Assembly: GCF_044762855.1 (NCBI RefSeq)
Contig: NZ_JBIWFB010000001.1
Location: 496,001 to 560,000 of the forward strand
Source: Psychrobacillus sp044762855
GTDB taxonomy: Bacteria; Bacillota; Bacilli; Bacillales_A; Planococcaceae
Direction of reading: 5' to 3'
DNA length: 64,000 nucleotides
Numbering within the stretch: the first letter of the stretch is position 1; the number at the start of each line of letters is the position of its first letter. Below are positions 51,900 to 60,995 of the stretch, piece by piece. A program made the position numbers and the translations under genes. The notes under the pieces are model-generated. The model was not told the origin of the DNA. It made no database searches and saw only the letters and a list, made by a program, of their open reading frames with translations.

Positions 51900-53072
51900 T
51901 TACATTTTTAAAAATGGAGATTGTAGTGGTGGCCTTCCAGGTGGAGCATGAGTCCATTGAACCTTGGCGTTCTCATCGTTGTGTATCCATTGCCTACCCT
52001 TTGTAGATATAAATTTGAAAACATCGATTGTTACCACGGAAAGTGAATCACTTTGTCCTCCTAGTAATAAAATTAGTGACGCCGTTGCTGGAGAAGTTAC
52101 CGTAATGATTGCTGTTGGAAGAATCCCCCGCGTATTGTTCGATTCCGATGGATGACTAGAGTTGTAGACAGTTTTCATGTCCTTTTTAGGATTTACAATT
52201 TGCTCAACAACTGAAAATTCCTTAACAATCGTATGTCGTTCTTTAGAAGTTTCTTCTGATTTAGAATCTACGAAAAGTTTATCCCCGTCATTTATTACCA
52301 TCTCAATCTCATTATATTCTTCTAAATTACTAGTTTCATCTTGCTTAACCAATTCAACTGTTTCTATCTCAGCTAGTAAAGTTATAACAGGTAATGATTC
52401 TGATGGATTCGAATCGAAATTGCCATCCTCGATAATAGTCTTTTCTTCATTCTGAATGATTTCATGCGGAGGATTCATTATTTTATCTTCTGAATGAACA
52501 ATGTCATTATTTTCGACAACGTCATCTTTTGAAGGACCATTCGGAATTTCTTTATTTCCATTAACAAGTTCCCTCGTTTTTTCAACCAAGTCTTGTACAG
52601 AAGACGTTGTTTTCTCGACAGTTTTACTTACTTCATTCACGATCGGCGTAACTACAGGAATGGGTGGCAATTCGTATACAACCGAATTTACTGTATCATT
52701 GACCGTATTAGTCACTCCAGACGTTGTTTTTGACAAAGTTTCTGTAACTGTTTCAACTAAAGTGGTTACACTGTTTTCAACGGTCTTATTCAGCAAATTC
52801 CCTGTGTCCTCTATGCTAGATGTGGTAGGTTTACTTAATGGTTCGGACAAATCTGTTGACGTTTGCAGTGTAATATTGACTGATTCTTGTACAACTAGTT
52901 CAATCGATTTCGTTGTATCTGTCAATATACCCAATAACCCGTTTGGAGATTTTCTTTCTTCTTTGCTATTAGTAGATTCCGAAGTTGTACCTATATTTTC
53001 TCCATGGACAACGGTAGGTAAAACAAAAAATAAACAGCAGCACGCTATACATAGAAGAAAGATCTTCTTCAA
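51900..53072 (-). CDS. Secreted low-complexity protein upstream of the orphan kinase
   Basis: A protein of 390 residues with a signal peptide (IFLLCIACCCLFFVLPTVVHG). Residues about 60-170 are rich in Thr/Val/Ser repeats such as TVTETLSKTTSGVTNTVNDT, predicted to be extended coiled or fibrous. The middle is acidic. A hydrophobic segment (about 325-345, TAIITVTSPATASLILLLGG) lies before the C terminus, which ends in a PPGRPP motif. I chose TTG 53072, eight bases behind AAGGAGG; the GTG three codons earlier overlaps that site. No family recognised. It may be surface-exposed and linked to the kinase downstream. Confidence 0.7.
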   Translation of the reverse strand: MKKIFLLCIACCCLFFVLPTVVHGENIGTTSESTNSKEERKSPNGLLGILTDTTKSIELVVQESVNITLQTSTDLSEPLSKPTTSSIEDTGNLLNKTVENSVTTLVETVTETLSKTTSGVTNTVNDTVNSVVYELPPIPVVTPIVNEVSKTVEKTTSSVQDLVEKTRELVNGNKEIPNGPSKDDVVENNDIVHSEDKIMNPPHEIIQNEEKTIIEDGNFDSNPSESLPVITLLAEIETVELVKQDETSNLEEYNEIEMVINDGDKLFVDSKSEETSKERHTIVKEFSVVEQIVNPKKDMKTVYNSSHPSESNNTRGILPTAIITVTSPATASLILLLGGQSDSLSVVTIDVFKFISTKGRQWIHNDENAKVQWTHAPPGRPPLQSPFLKM

Positions 53073-53336
53073 TTGATTCACCTCCTTCCCTTTTAATTAT
53101 TAGAAATATTATAACATTCACTTAATTTGAGGGGTAGGAATTAGAGAGGATAGAGTCTTCACTAAATTGTGTCGAGAGATTTCCACAGTTTTTAATTTTT
53201 TGTGCAATATGGAATAGATAATTTGTTCAGAAATTGTTCATATCGAAAAGCTATGATTAAATCGATGTCTTTTTATATGAAGAAACTAGAGAAAAAATAT
53301 ACAAATTTAATTTAAAGTAAAAAGGAGAGATTATAA

Positions 53337-53693
53337 ATGGCGAGAATATTAGTAACAGATGATACAGCATTTATGCGTACCCTTCTTAAGGGGATGTTGA
53401 CAGAACTTGGGCATGAGGTGGTAGGTGAGGCGGAGAATGGTAAGGTTTCAGTTGAAAAGTACGATATACTCCATCCAGATATAGTAACGATGGACATAAC
53501 GATGCCCGAGATGGATGGATTAGAGGCTTTGAAGGAAATAAAAATGTATAATCCAGAAGCAAAAGTAATTATGTGTTCAGCCCTCGGACAAAAAAGATTG
53601 GTGTTGGAAGCAATTCAAGCAGGAGCAAAAGATTTTCTAATAAAGCCATTTATGAAAGAACGTGTTGAAGAAGCATTAGCTAAACTGTTGTAA
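53337..53693 (+). CDS. CheY-like single-domain response regulator
   Basis: A 118-residue receiver domain only. The acidic pair is D8-D9, the phospho-acceptor D53 (VTMDITMPEMDG), the switch residue S81 (MCSALGQ) and K103 (LIKPF). It is close to chemotaxis CheY in length and sequence. It stands alone, away from flagellar genes, with an AAAGGAGAG ribosome site. It might serve the chemoreceptors of this window or the orphan kinase, although hybrid pairing is a guess. Confidence 0.9.
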   Translation: MARILVTDDTAFMRTLLKGMLTELGHEVVGEAENGKVSVEKYDILHPDIVTMDITMPEMDGLEALKEIKMYNPEAKVIMCSALGQKRLVLEAIQAGAKDFLIKPFMKERVEEALAKLL

Positions 53694-53820
53694 CGATGGG
53701 GAAATAAGTAAACGTTAAATAGTTTCATATTATTTAACATCCAATCATGAAATAGTTTAATTAGGTTGAAATAATGTTAATATTTAGAAAGGTGTGTATT
53801 AATAGAGGGGGAGATATGCA

Positions 53821-54753
53821 ATGAAAAAAATTAATTCGGTATCATTAATTGGGCTTGGTGCAATTGGAGCGGCTTATGGAACAAGACTACATGATAGTTT
53901 AGCAGGTTCATTTCGAATTATAGCAAACGATGAACGCATTAAAAGATATGAGGAAACGCCATTTCAGATCACTGGAAAGGAATATCGTTTTAACTATATA
54001 ACTCCTGAGACGAAAGCAGAGCCTGCTGATCTCGTTATAATAGCAGTAAAAAATGCAGAGCTGCCGCAAGCACTCGATGATATAAGGAACCATGTTGGCC
54101 CGGATACAATAATCCTTTCATTACTAAACGGAATTTCTAGTGAGAAAGAAATATCCAAAGTATACCAAAACGCACCTATTCTTTACAGTATGTGTGTAAG
54201 TATTGATGCTGTAAGAGAATCCAATCATATTACATTTTCGAGTCTAGGAAAGATTTGTTTCGGTGAAAAAGACAATAGATTATCAGATGATGTCCTTGCC
54301 GTTAAAGAATTGTTTGAACGAGCAGATATTGCATACGAAATTCCAGAAGATATATGGCGGTCTATGTGGTGGAAGTTTATGTTAAATGTAGGTGCCAATC
54401 AAGTATCGGCCATATTGCAAGCGCCCTATCGTGTCTTCCAAGAAATACCTGAAGCCAGTCAATTGCTGTATTCAGCTATGTCTGAAGTTGCAGCTATCTC
54501 TGAAAAGGTCGGAGTTAATCTTAATCAAGAAGATATTAACAGGGCTATTGATACTGTCAAAGCACTTTCACCAGATGGAAAAACTTCCATGCTCCAAGAT
54601 GTGGAAGCTGGCAGAAAAACAGAAGTAGAGTATTTCGGTAAAGAAGTTTGTGAAATGGGAAGGAAATATGAGATTCTGACACCAGTAAATGAGCAGCTTT
54701 ATTTGATGCTACATGTTATTGAGGAAAAAGCTAAGTTGGGGAAAACTGTGTAA
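53821..54753 (+). CDS. Ketopantoate reductase family protein (PanE/ApbA)
   Basis: A 310-residue NADPH enzyme with the Rossmann motif SLIGLGAIGAAYG at the start, VIIAVKNAELPQALDDI, SLLNGISSEKEI, and the C-terminal helical domain WWKFMLNVGANQVSAIL carrying the catalytic lysine and asparagine near residues 182-186. The family reduces 2-dehydropantoate for vitamin B5 but also acts on other 2-oxo acids, and no pantothenate genes adjoin, so the true substrate is open. A hairpin terminator follows. Confidence 0.85.
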   Translation: MKKINSVSLIGLGAIGAAYGTRLHDSLAGSFRIIANDERIKRYEETPFQITGKEYRFNYITPETKAEPADLVIIAVKNAELPQALDDIRNHVGPDTIILSLLNGISSEKEISKVYQNAPILYSMCVSIDAVRESNHITFSSLGKICFGEKDNRLSDDVLAVKELFERADIAYEIPEDIWRSMWWKFMLNVGANQVSAILQAPYRVFQEIPEASQLLYSAMSEVAAISEKVGVNLNQEDINRAIDTVKALSPDGKTSMLQDVEAGRKTEVEYFGKEVCEMGRKYEILTPVNEQLYLMLHVIEEKAKLGKTV

Positions 54754-54786
54754 ATAAGATGATAAACACTCTCATAATTATTTTTA

Positions 54787-54830
54787 AAAAGGAATCTCCT
54801 TGTAGGAAAACAGTAGATTCCTTTTGTACA
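54787..54830 (+). terminator. Terminator of the ketopantoate reductase-like gene
   Basis: An 11-bp stem (AAAAGGAATCT with AGATTCCTTTT) around a 17-base loop, followed by a weak T tract. Confidence 0.65.
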
Positions 54831-54962
54831 TACATAATAATCAGAGAAGATAGTAGTTATTTATTAATGGCAAATACACTATAAAAAAAGTTGATGAACT
54901 TGTTAATACGCTTGCTGTTTTTTCTAAGACTAGACGTTTATAGTGCGAAGGGGGAGATTTTA

Positions 54963-56267
54963 TTGAAATCATCAATTTGTCCATGCTGTGGGGGAGAGTT
55001 GGTAGAAGATGCTTGGGAAAGCATTAGAAATAGGGAAGATGGTGGGATTGTAATAGATGTTTATCCCGCCTATACCTGCAAAGATCAATGCGGATTTGTA
55101 AAGCAAAAGAAAGAAATTCCTGAAGTGATTGCTCAGCAAGGAAAAGACCGACTATTATTGTTATATTCCAATCAACAAGCAAGAATTTTAGATGTGCTCG
55201 ATTTGGTTTTATGGCCACCGATGCATGTTGATTCACTGCTTTCCAAAGACTATTGGGAGGAATACAATGGCGATTTTAATATTGAGGAACTAGTGGGAAA
55301 TGCCCGGGATAGCCGTTCAGCATCTCTTGAAGCACCTAATTTGTTTCAGTTTGCAACAAGTGAATTGTCACAAGATGCTTTTTTATGTTGGCTGATGTCT
55401 TGGAGTGAACAACCTTATCGCACTTTGGACCGACCATTACATGAAGCTGCAATGGAGTTCATTGCTGTAATATTTAATGTACATAATATTCCTGTTCCTG
55501 TGATTGAAACCATTATCATTAAGCGTCAATTTAAATCACTAGATATTTTAGCAATTATCAATGATACATATGCCATTTTAATAGAAGATAAAACATATAC
55601 AAAAAACCATTCCAATCAGCTTTTGCGCTATCGTGATGCCATCAAAATAGAGTACCCAACTCTAATTCAATTGCCGATATATTATAAAATTACTGATCAG
55701 AGTCATTATCAATCAGTTATTAATGCAGGTTATGTACCATTTAAGCGAATAATGATGTTAAGAATATTAATTAATGGAATAAATAAGGGGATAAAAAATA
55801 CGATTTTCCTTGATTATTATCGGCATTTGCAAAAGTTAGAAGAAAGTTATTCCGCTAATCGTACAAAGCGTGTCGCAGAATGGGATGCTTACGCATGGCA
55901 GGGATTTTATCAAGAGATTCAGAAAGAAATAGATGGTGATTGGGATTATGTATCTAATCGGTCAGGTGGATTCTGGGGTTTTTGGTGGGAGTCGAAGAAA
56001 CAAAAAAACTATTATATGCAATTAGAACAGGAAAAACTTTGTTTAAAAATCGTTGTAGAAGATGGTGAGAACAGACAGAAACTTCGAGAAGAGGCTATTA
56101 GGGAAATTCTTTATGAATCGGAACTAAATAGTCTTCGGTTGAAAAAGCCAACCAGATTAGGAACCGGGAAAACAATGACAATTGCCCAAAGGACTGATTA
56201 CATTCAATTGAATTTAGATGAGACAGTAAATATTCAAAGAACTATTGATGAATTGAAGAAATATTAA
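54963..56267 (+). CDS. Zinc-ribbon PD-(D/E)XK nuclease-like protein
   Basis: A 434-residue protein. An N-terminal zinc ribbon (SICPCCGGEL and YTCKDQCGF) is followed from about residue 120 by a PD-(D/E)XK nuclease-like domain: SLDILAIINDTYAILIEDK shows the D...E-x-K core near residues 195-215, and QLLRYRD follows it. The C-terminal third (about 290-434) is of unknown fold, with WDAYAWQGFYQEIQ. I chose TTG 54963 behind AAGGGGGAG; upstream in-frame codons have no such site. It resembles the PDDEXK_4 group, often found in defence islands. Whether it cuts nucleic acid is unknown. Confidence 0.65.
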   Translation: MKSSICPCCGGELVEDAWESIRNREDGGIVIDVYPAYTCKDQCGFVKQKKEIPEVIAQQGKDRLLLLYSNQQARILDVLDLVLWPPMHVDSLLSKDYWEEYNGDFNIEELVGNARDSRSASLEAPNLFQFATSELSQDAFLCWLMSWSEQPYRTLDRPLHEAAMEFIAVIFNVHNIPVPVIETIIIKRQFKSLDILAIINDTYAILIEDKTYTKNHSNQLLRYRDAIKIEYPTLIQLPIYYKITDQSHYQSVINAGYVPFKRIMMLRILINGINKGIKNTIFLDYYRHLQKLEESYSANRTKRVAEWDAYAWQGFYQEIQKEIDGDWDYVSNRSGGFWGFWWESKKQKNYYMQLEQEKLCLKIVVEDGENRQKLREEAIREILYESELNSLRLKKPTRLGTGKTMTIAQRTDYIQLNLDETVNIQRTIDELKKY

Positions 56268-56270
56268 TAT

Positions 56271-56409
56271 GTCCCTGTGTAAGAAATAATTCTGACAACA
56301 GGGTAAATGATAGTTAGAAAAGGTGCCAGATTCCGAAGAAATTCAGAATCTGGCACCTTTTAGTTTATTTGAACATGAAAATATTCAGAATTGTTTCGTA
56401 CACAGGGAC
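56271..56409. repeat. 139-bp palindromic repeat, long form, copy 1
   Basis: Outer arms GTCCCTGTGTAAG...CACAGGGAC of about 22 bases enclose a second hairpin, GGTGCCAGATTC with GAATCTGGCACC. It lies between convergent genes (nuclease-like + and TetR -). The inner hairpin is flanked by A on the left and T on the right, so it can terminate in both directions. Confidence 0.92.
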
Positions 56410-56425
56410 ATTTTTAGGGATATCT

Positions 56426-57040
56426 TTAATCCTCCCGTTTACCAATCCCATCAAAAATCATCGTAACAAGCACAGTGATTTCTTCGACAACATCCAATTT
56501 ATTTTGGAAGATAATCCAGTCAAACACAGCGGATCTCATGCATCGAGTTAGGTTGTGGAGCAGCTGATCTTTTTCCCATGTAGAAACAAAATCTCCTTTT
56601 TCTAGCCCTTCATCGAGGTAGCTTTCTATCAATTTGTATATCCGGCGCTCGGGGTCAACTAAGTAATGCTTTTCATCCATTGTACGTGCTAACGCACTCA
56701 TATATAGGGTACGAACAAAATCTACGCCTAATTCATCGCGTAAGTAGGTCATCTGCGCTTGATAAGCAAGAAGGATTTTTTGTTTTACGGTATATGCTGG
56801 ATTTATTTTTTCGGGAAAGCTCTCGTAAAAGTTGTCGATGTCTTTGAATTTTACAGTGAAGACATCATATTTAGAATTGAAATGTGTGTAAAAAGCGCCT
56901 TTTGAGACATTGCATTTTTCGACTATTTCATCGATTGTGACATTGTCAAATCCTTTATTACCAAACATTTCTAGAGCAGTATCTAATAATAGTTGCCGAG
57001 TTTGCTGCGCTTTTATTGCTCTTTGGGAAGATGGTTTCAT
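56426..57040 (-). CDS. TetR/AcrR-family transcriptional regulator
   Basis: A 204-residue repressor with an N-terminal helix-turn-helix: TIDEIVEKCNVSKGAFYTHF is the canonical TetR recognition region near residues 36-55. The C-terminal ligand domain is family-typical in length. It is transcribed away from the GntP/dehydrogenase operon, and a dyad between them is a likely operator. The ligand is probably an intermediate of that operon's pathway. Confidence 0.9.
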   Translation of the reverse strand: MKPSSQRAIKAQQTRQLLLDTALEMFGNKGFDNVTIDEIVEKCNVSKGAFYTHFNSKYDVFTVKFKDIDNFYESFPEKINPAYTVKQKILLAYQAQMTYLRDELGVDFVRTLYMSALARTMDEKHYLVDPERRIYKLIESYLDEGLEKGDFVSTWEKDQLLHNLTRCMRSAVFDWIIFQNKLDVVEEITVLVTMIFDGIGKRED

Positions 57041-57186
57041 TTATCTATACACTCCTTCATTAATTGAACCTATCATATTTTGTAAATAATTCAAAGACTA
57101 TTATTAGCGATATATAATTCAAAAAACAAAAATCAGAAAATATTAAATTAACTGTTTACAAATAATATTCTTTCTATTAATATTTA

Positions 57187-57215
57187 AGATACTAAGGTAT
57201 CTGACTTTGGTATCT
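57187..57215. promoter_or_regulatory. Dyad operator candidate between TetR gene and gntP operon
   Basis: AGATAC-TAAG-GTATCT at 57187-57202 is a perfect 6-bp inverted repeat, and a further GGTATCT half-site follows at 57209-57215. It is placed about 55-70 bases before the permease start in the divergent region, where a TetR protein would normally act. Confidence 0.55.
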
Positions 57216-57256
57216 CAAACTTTTTACATGGCTCAAAGGGGAACAGGGGGAATAAA

Positions 57257-58567
57257 ATGGTTATTGCGTTTATCGGTTTTTTTCTGGGGCTAGGGTTACT
57301 TATGTATTTCACGATGCGGGGGATGAATATTATCTTCGCAGCATTGATTGCTTCCGTTGTAGTCGCTTTGACTAATAATTTGTCTTTAGAGAAAGCGCTT
57401 ACAGAGAATTATATGGCGGGGTTCACCGGCTATTTTGCTAGTTGGTTCCTTGTATATTTGCTAGGGGCAGTGTTTGGGAAAATCATGGAAGAAACCGGAG
57501 CAGCCAATTCTATTGCGAATTGGGTGAAACGAGTAATTGGTGCAAAGCATGCGGTTTTTGCGGTTGTAGTAGCTTGTTCGGTTATGGCATATGGTGGTGT
57601 GAGTGTGGCAATTGTAGCATTTGCTGCCTATCCCATTGCTTTGTCATTGTTCCGAGAAGGGAATATTCCTCACCGGTTTATCCCTGCTGCAATTGTGTTC
57701 GGATCGATTTCATTTACGATGACCTCACCAGGATCACCGGAAGTACAAAACTTGATACCGATGGAGTTTTTTGGAACGAAGCCGACTGCTGGTGGCTGGG
57801 TTGCTGTAGTTGTCGCTATTTTCATTATAGTGTTAGGAAGTTACGCGATGAAGTTTATGGTGGACCGTGCAATCAAGAATGGAGAACAATTTGATGCACC
57901 GAAAGCTGTCATGGAGAACTTGAGTAAGCTTGAGGCAGTAGAGCGTAAATTGCCGCCTGTATTTTTCTCCATTTTACCGCTTGCACTTGTGGTTATTACG
58001 CTGAACGTTAGTGCACAGTTTATTTCTTCGGTAGGGGCCGCTTTACTAGGATTGTTTGTCGGCTGCGCAGTCGGACTGGGAACGATGTATAAATACTCCG
58101 ATCAATACCGGTCGATGTTTACGAAAGGTGCAGAAAACGCGGTCGTTGCTACTGTAAATATTTGTGCAGTAGTTGGATTCGGTGCAGTAGCACAACAAAC
58201 GGCGTCTTTTCAAATGATTGTTGACGGACTTGTAGGACTTCCGGGTATGGAATACATTGGGCTAGCAGTTGCGGTCACAGTGATTGCAGGAATTACAGGA
58301 TCAGCATCAGGTGGTCTTGGAATTGCACTTCCGATTTTGGCTCCGATCTACAATTTACAAGGCTTGGATCCAAACGCTATGCACCGAATTTCCGCACTTG
58401 CTTCCGGGGGGCTGGACTCATTGCCTCATAACGGATATATCGTGACGACAATTCGGGCAGTCAGCAATGAAACTCATGATAGGGCGTATAAACCAATATT
58501 TGTAATTAGTGTTGGTGTTTCGCTTGTAGCACTTGCATTGGCAATTATCTTATATTCAATCTTTTAA
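57257..58567 (+). CDS. GntP-family permease
   Basis: A 436-residue transporter with about twelve helices. It matches the gluconate/hydroxybutyrate GntP family (GGVSVAIVAFAAYPIALSLF, ITGSASGGLGIALPILAPIY, and SGGLDSLPHNGYIVTTIRAV, the last very typical). Followed by hydroxyisobutyrate dehydrogenase- and methylmalonate semialdehyde dehydrogenase-like genes, it probably imports a short hydroxy-acid such as 3-hydroxyisobutyrate or 3-hydroxybutyrate. Ribosome site AGGGGGAA. Confidence 0.9.
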   Translation: MVIAFIGFFLGLGLLMYFTMRGMNIIFAALIASVVVALTNNLSLEKALTENYMAGFTGYFASWFLVYLLGAVFGKIMEETGAANSIANWVKRVIGAKHAVFAVVVACSVMAYGGVSVAIVAFAAYPIALSLFREGNIPHRFIPAAIVFGSISFTMTSPGSPEVQNLIPMEFFGTKPTAGGWVAVVVAIFIIVLGSYAMKFMVDRAIKNGEQFDAPKAVMENLSKLEAVERKLPPVFFSILPLALVVITLNVSAQFISSVGAALLGLFVGCAVGLGTMYKYSDQYRSMFTKGAENAVVATVNICAVVGFGAVAQQTASFQMIVDGLVGLPGMEYIGLAVAVTVIAGITGSASGGLGIALPILAPIYNLQGLDPNAMHRISALASGGLDSLPHNGYIVTTIRAVSNETHDRAYKPIFVISVGVSLVALALAIILYSIF

Positions 58568-58584
58568 AAGGAGTGGAATAAATA

Positions 58585-59478
58585 ATGGAAACAATCGGTT
58601 TTATTGGACTAGGCAATATGGGATTACCTATGACAACTAATTTGATCAAGGCAGGCTACACCGTTTACGGGATGGACGTTAAGGAAGAGATACTGCAAAA
58701 GTTTACGGAAATTGGAGGTAAAGTTGCGCGGTCAAATGCTGAACTTGCAGGGCAGACGAAAGTGATTTTGACTAGTCTGCCGACACCTCAAGTTGTAGAG
58801 GCAATTTATACAAAGCCAGGAGGGTTAATCGATACTGCGGCACCGGGCACTTTATTGATTGACTTCAGTACAGTGGATCCGAAATTAAACGATGATATCG
58901 CAGCCCTTGCTAGCAAAAAAGGTCTAAATTATTTAGGGGCACCAGTAAGCGGTGGAGTCATAGGAGCGGTGCAATCAACATTGACGATCATGGTCGGGGG
59001 GACAAAAGACAACTACGAAAAAGCACTTCCGCTGCTCAATGTGCTTGGCAAAAATATTTTCTTGCTTGGCGATTCACCTAGTGTCGGCACCCGCATCAAA
59101 TTGCTGAACAACTTGATGATTGGATTTTATACAAAAGGTGTCGCGGAAATGTTAGTGCTAGCAGAAAGTGTTGGTTTGTCGTTGGATAAAGTGTATGAAA
59201 TATTAAATGTCAGCTATGGACAAAGTAAAATCTACACACGTAATTATGCGGAGTATATGAAAAATGAAGATTACCAGCCAGGTTTCTCCATTGATCTGTT
59301 ATTAAAAGACATGCGCCTTGCACAGCAAATGGCTGTACAAGGAGAAGTGAATTTGTCTGTGACAAATCAATTAATAGAGGAATATGAACAAATGTCTCAG
59401 GATGGGTTCGGACATCTAGATATTTCAGCAGCTTATTTATCAGAAGTTAAAACAAATAAGAAGGAGGAAGTATTATGA
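58585..59478 (+). CDS. 3-Hydroxyisobutyrate dehydrogenase-like enzyme
   Basis: A 297-residue beta-hydroxyacid dehydrogenase. It shows GFIGLGNMGLPMTTNLIKAG for NAD(P) binding, DFSTVDP, GAPVSGGVIGA for the substrate loop, and the catalytic lysine in GTRIKLLNNLM near residue 172. Relatives include MmsB and GarR/tartronate semialdehyde reductase. The downstream MmsA-like gene favours oxidation of 3-hydroxyisobutyrate to methylmalonate semialdehyde. It overlaps that gene by four bases. Confidence 0.9.
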   Translation: METIGFIGLGNMGLPMTTNLIKAGYTVYGMDVKEEILQKFTEIGGKVARSNAELAGQTKVILTSLPTPQVVEAIYTKPGGLIDTAAPGTLLIDFSTVDPKLNDDIAALASKKGLNYLGAPVSGGVIGAVQSTLTIMVGGTKDNYEKALPLLNVLGKNIFLLGDSPSVGTRIKLLNNLMIGFYTKGVAEMLVLAESVGLSLDKVYEILNVSYGQSKIYTRNYAEYMKNEDYQPGFSIDLLLKDMRLAQQMAVQGEVNLSVTNQLIEEYEQMSQDGFGHLDISAAYLSEVKTNKKEEVL

Positions 59479-60986
59479 CAACAATACAAGAAGTACAAAA
59501 ACTATCACATTTTATCGGTGGAAAAAAGGTAGAAGGAACAAGCGGACGTTTTGGGGAAGTTTACAATCCATCAACTGGAGAAGTGATTGCTGGAGTGCCA
59601 CTTGCATCGGCTGAGGAAACAAAAAAAGCAATTGAATTGGCGAAAAAAGGGCAAAAAGAGTGGCAAGCTAAATCAATCGCTAAAAAAATGGAAGTAGTAT
59701 TGAATTTCCGCAATTTGCTGTCTTCTAGACAAGAAGAATTGGTCGATATTGTTTGTTTAGAGAGCGGCAAAACGAAAGCGGATGCTCTAGGTGAAATTAC
59801 TCGAGGATTGGAATCAGTGGATTTGGCGCTGAGTGCACCTCATTTATTGAAAGGTGAGTATTCGGTCAACGTAGGCGGGGATATTAACGCATTCTCAACG
59901 AAAACTCCTTTGGGCGTAGTAGCAGCAATTGCACCTTTTAACTTTCCTGTGATGGTGCCAGTAGCGATGACCTCTATGGCCGTGGCGGTAGGAAACTCGG
60001 TGATCTTAAAGCCTTCTGAAAAAGTGCCGCACTCTGCACTATTTATCAGTGAATTATGGGCTGAGGCTGGGCTTCCGGAAGGCGTTTGGAGTGTAGTCAA
60101 TGGAGATAAAGAAGTTGTTGATGAATTGCTGGAAAATGAAGATGTCAAAGCAATTTCATTTGTAGGATCAACTCGAATTGCTGAATATGTTTATCAAACA
60201 GGCACTAAGCATGGCAAGCGCGTTGCAGCATTCGGAGGCGGTAAAAACCATATGATCATTATGCCGGATGCTGATTTAGAACAGGCTGCAACTGCTTTCT
60301 TAGGAGCCGCGTATGGTGCAGCTTCTCAACGCTGTATGGCAATCTCGACGGCAATGCCAGTAGGGGAGGAAACTGCAGAGAAATTCGTGGCTATCTTAAA
60401 CGAAAAAGTTAGAGCTTTAAAAGTCGGTCCTTACACAGACGAACAAGTCGATTTTGGACCAGTTATTTCTAAAGAAGCTAAGCAAACAGTATTGACTGAA
60501 ATAAATAATAGCATAGAAGAAGGGGCATCCCTAGTCATTGATGGACGCAATCCCGAAATCTGTGAAAGCTCGGAAGGTTATTATCTTGGACCAACTTTAC
60601 TAGATAACGTTACTCCGGAGATGAAAATCTATAAAGAAGAAGTCTTCGGTCCGGCAAGAATTGTTGTACGTGTACCGTCGCTTGAAGAAGCCATTGATTT
60701 GGTCAACAAGCACGAATTAGGCAATGGTGTTACAATCTTCACAAACAGCGGAGCAGCTTCCCGCAAATTCACTAACGATATCGAAGTGGGCATGGTTGGT
60801 GTGAACGTGCCGATTCCAATCCCTGTTGGCTACTACAATTTCGGCGGATGGAAACGTTCGAAGTTCGGAGAAGGTCATATGTTTGGACCAGACACAGTTC
60901 GTTTCTTCACGAAAAACAAAACGGTTTCGGAACGTTGGCCAGAAGACCAGTTGGAGCAGGCGTCTTTCTCGTTCCCGAGTAATTGA
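59475..60986 (+). CDS. mmsA: CoA-acylating methylmalonate-semialdehyde dehydrogenase
   Basis: A 503-residue aldehyde dehydrogenase of the MmsA/IolA class, which turns methylmalonate (or malonate) semialdehyde into propionyl-CoA (or acetyl-CoA). Motifs are IAPFNFPVMVPVAM, FVGSTRIAEYVY, and AASQRCMAISTAM with the catalytic Cys near residue 285. The general-base Glu of ordinary ALDHs is replaced in the AFGGGKNH segment, as in MmsA. With the permease and the hydroxy-acid dehydrogenase it forms a three-gene uptake and oxidation route. AGGAGGAAG ribosome site. The next gene converges on it across a long palindromic repeat. Confidence 0.93.
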   Translation: MTTIQEVQKLSHFIGGKKVEGTSGRFGEVYNPSTGEVIAGVPLASAEETKKAIELAKKGQKEWQAKSIAKKMEVVLNFRNLLSSRQEELVDIVCLESGKTKADALGEITRGLESVDLALSAPHLLKGEYSVNVGGDINAFSTKTPLGVVAAIAPFNFPVMVPVAMTSMAVAVGNSVILKPSEKVPHSALFISELWAEAGLPEGVWSVVNGDKEVVDELLENEDVKAISFVGSTRIAEYVYQTGTKHGKRVAAFGGGKNHMIIMPDADLEQAATAFLGAAYGAASQRCMAISTAMPVGEETAEKFVAILNEKVRALKVGPYTDEQVDFGPVISKEAKQTVLTEINNSIEEGASLVIDGRNPEICESSEGYYLGPTLLDNVTPEMKIYKEEVFGPARIVVRVPSLEEAIDLVNKHELGNGVTIFTNSGAASRKFTNDIEVGMVGVNVPIPIPVGYYNFGGWKRSKFGEGHMFGPDTVRFFTKNKTVSERWPEDQLEQASFSFPSN

Positions 60987-60995
60987 TAAAAACGC

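Noticed and set aside
52501..53076. 191-codon plus-strand frame opposite the secreted protein gene
   Set aside because: A Ser/Thr/Val-only composition arises from the repetitive codons of the real gene on the other strand; there is no ribosome site.
56369..56551. 60-codon frames beginning inside the long palindromes (also at 63612-63794)
   Set aside because: They start within the repeat and run into the antisense of the convergent genes, so they are by-products of the repeat.
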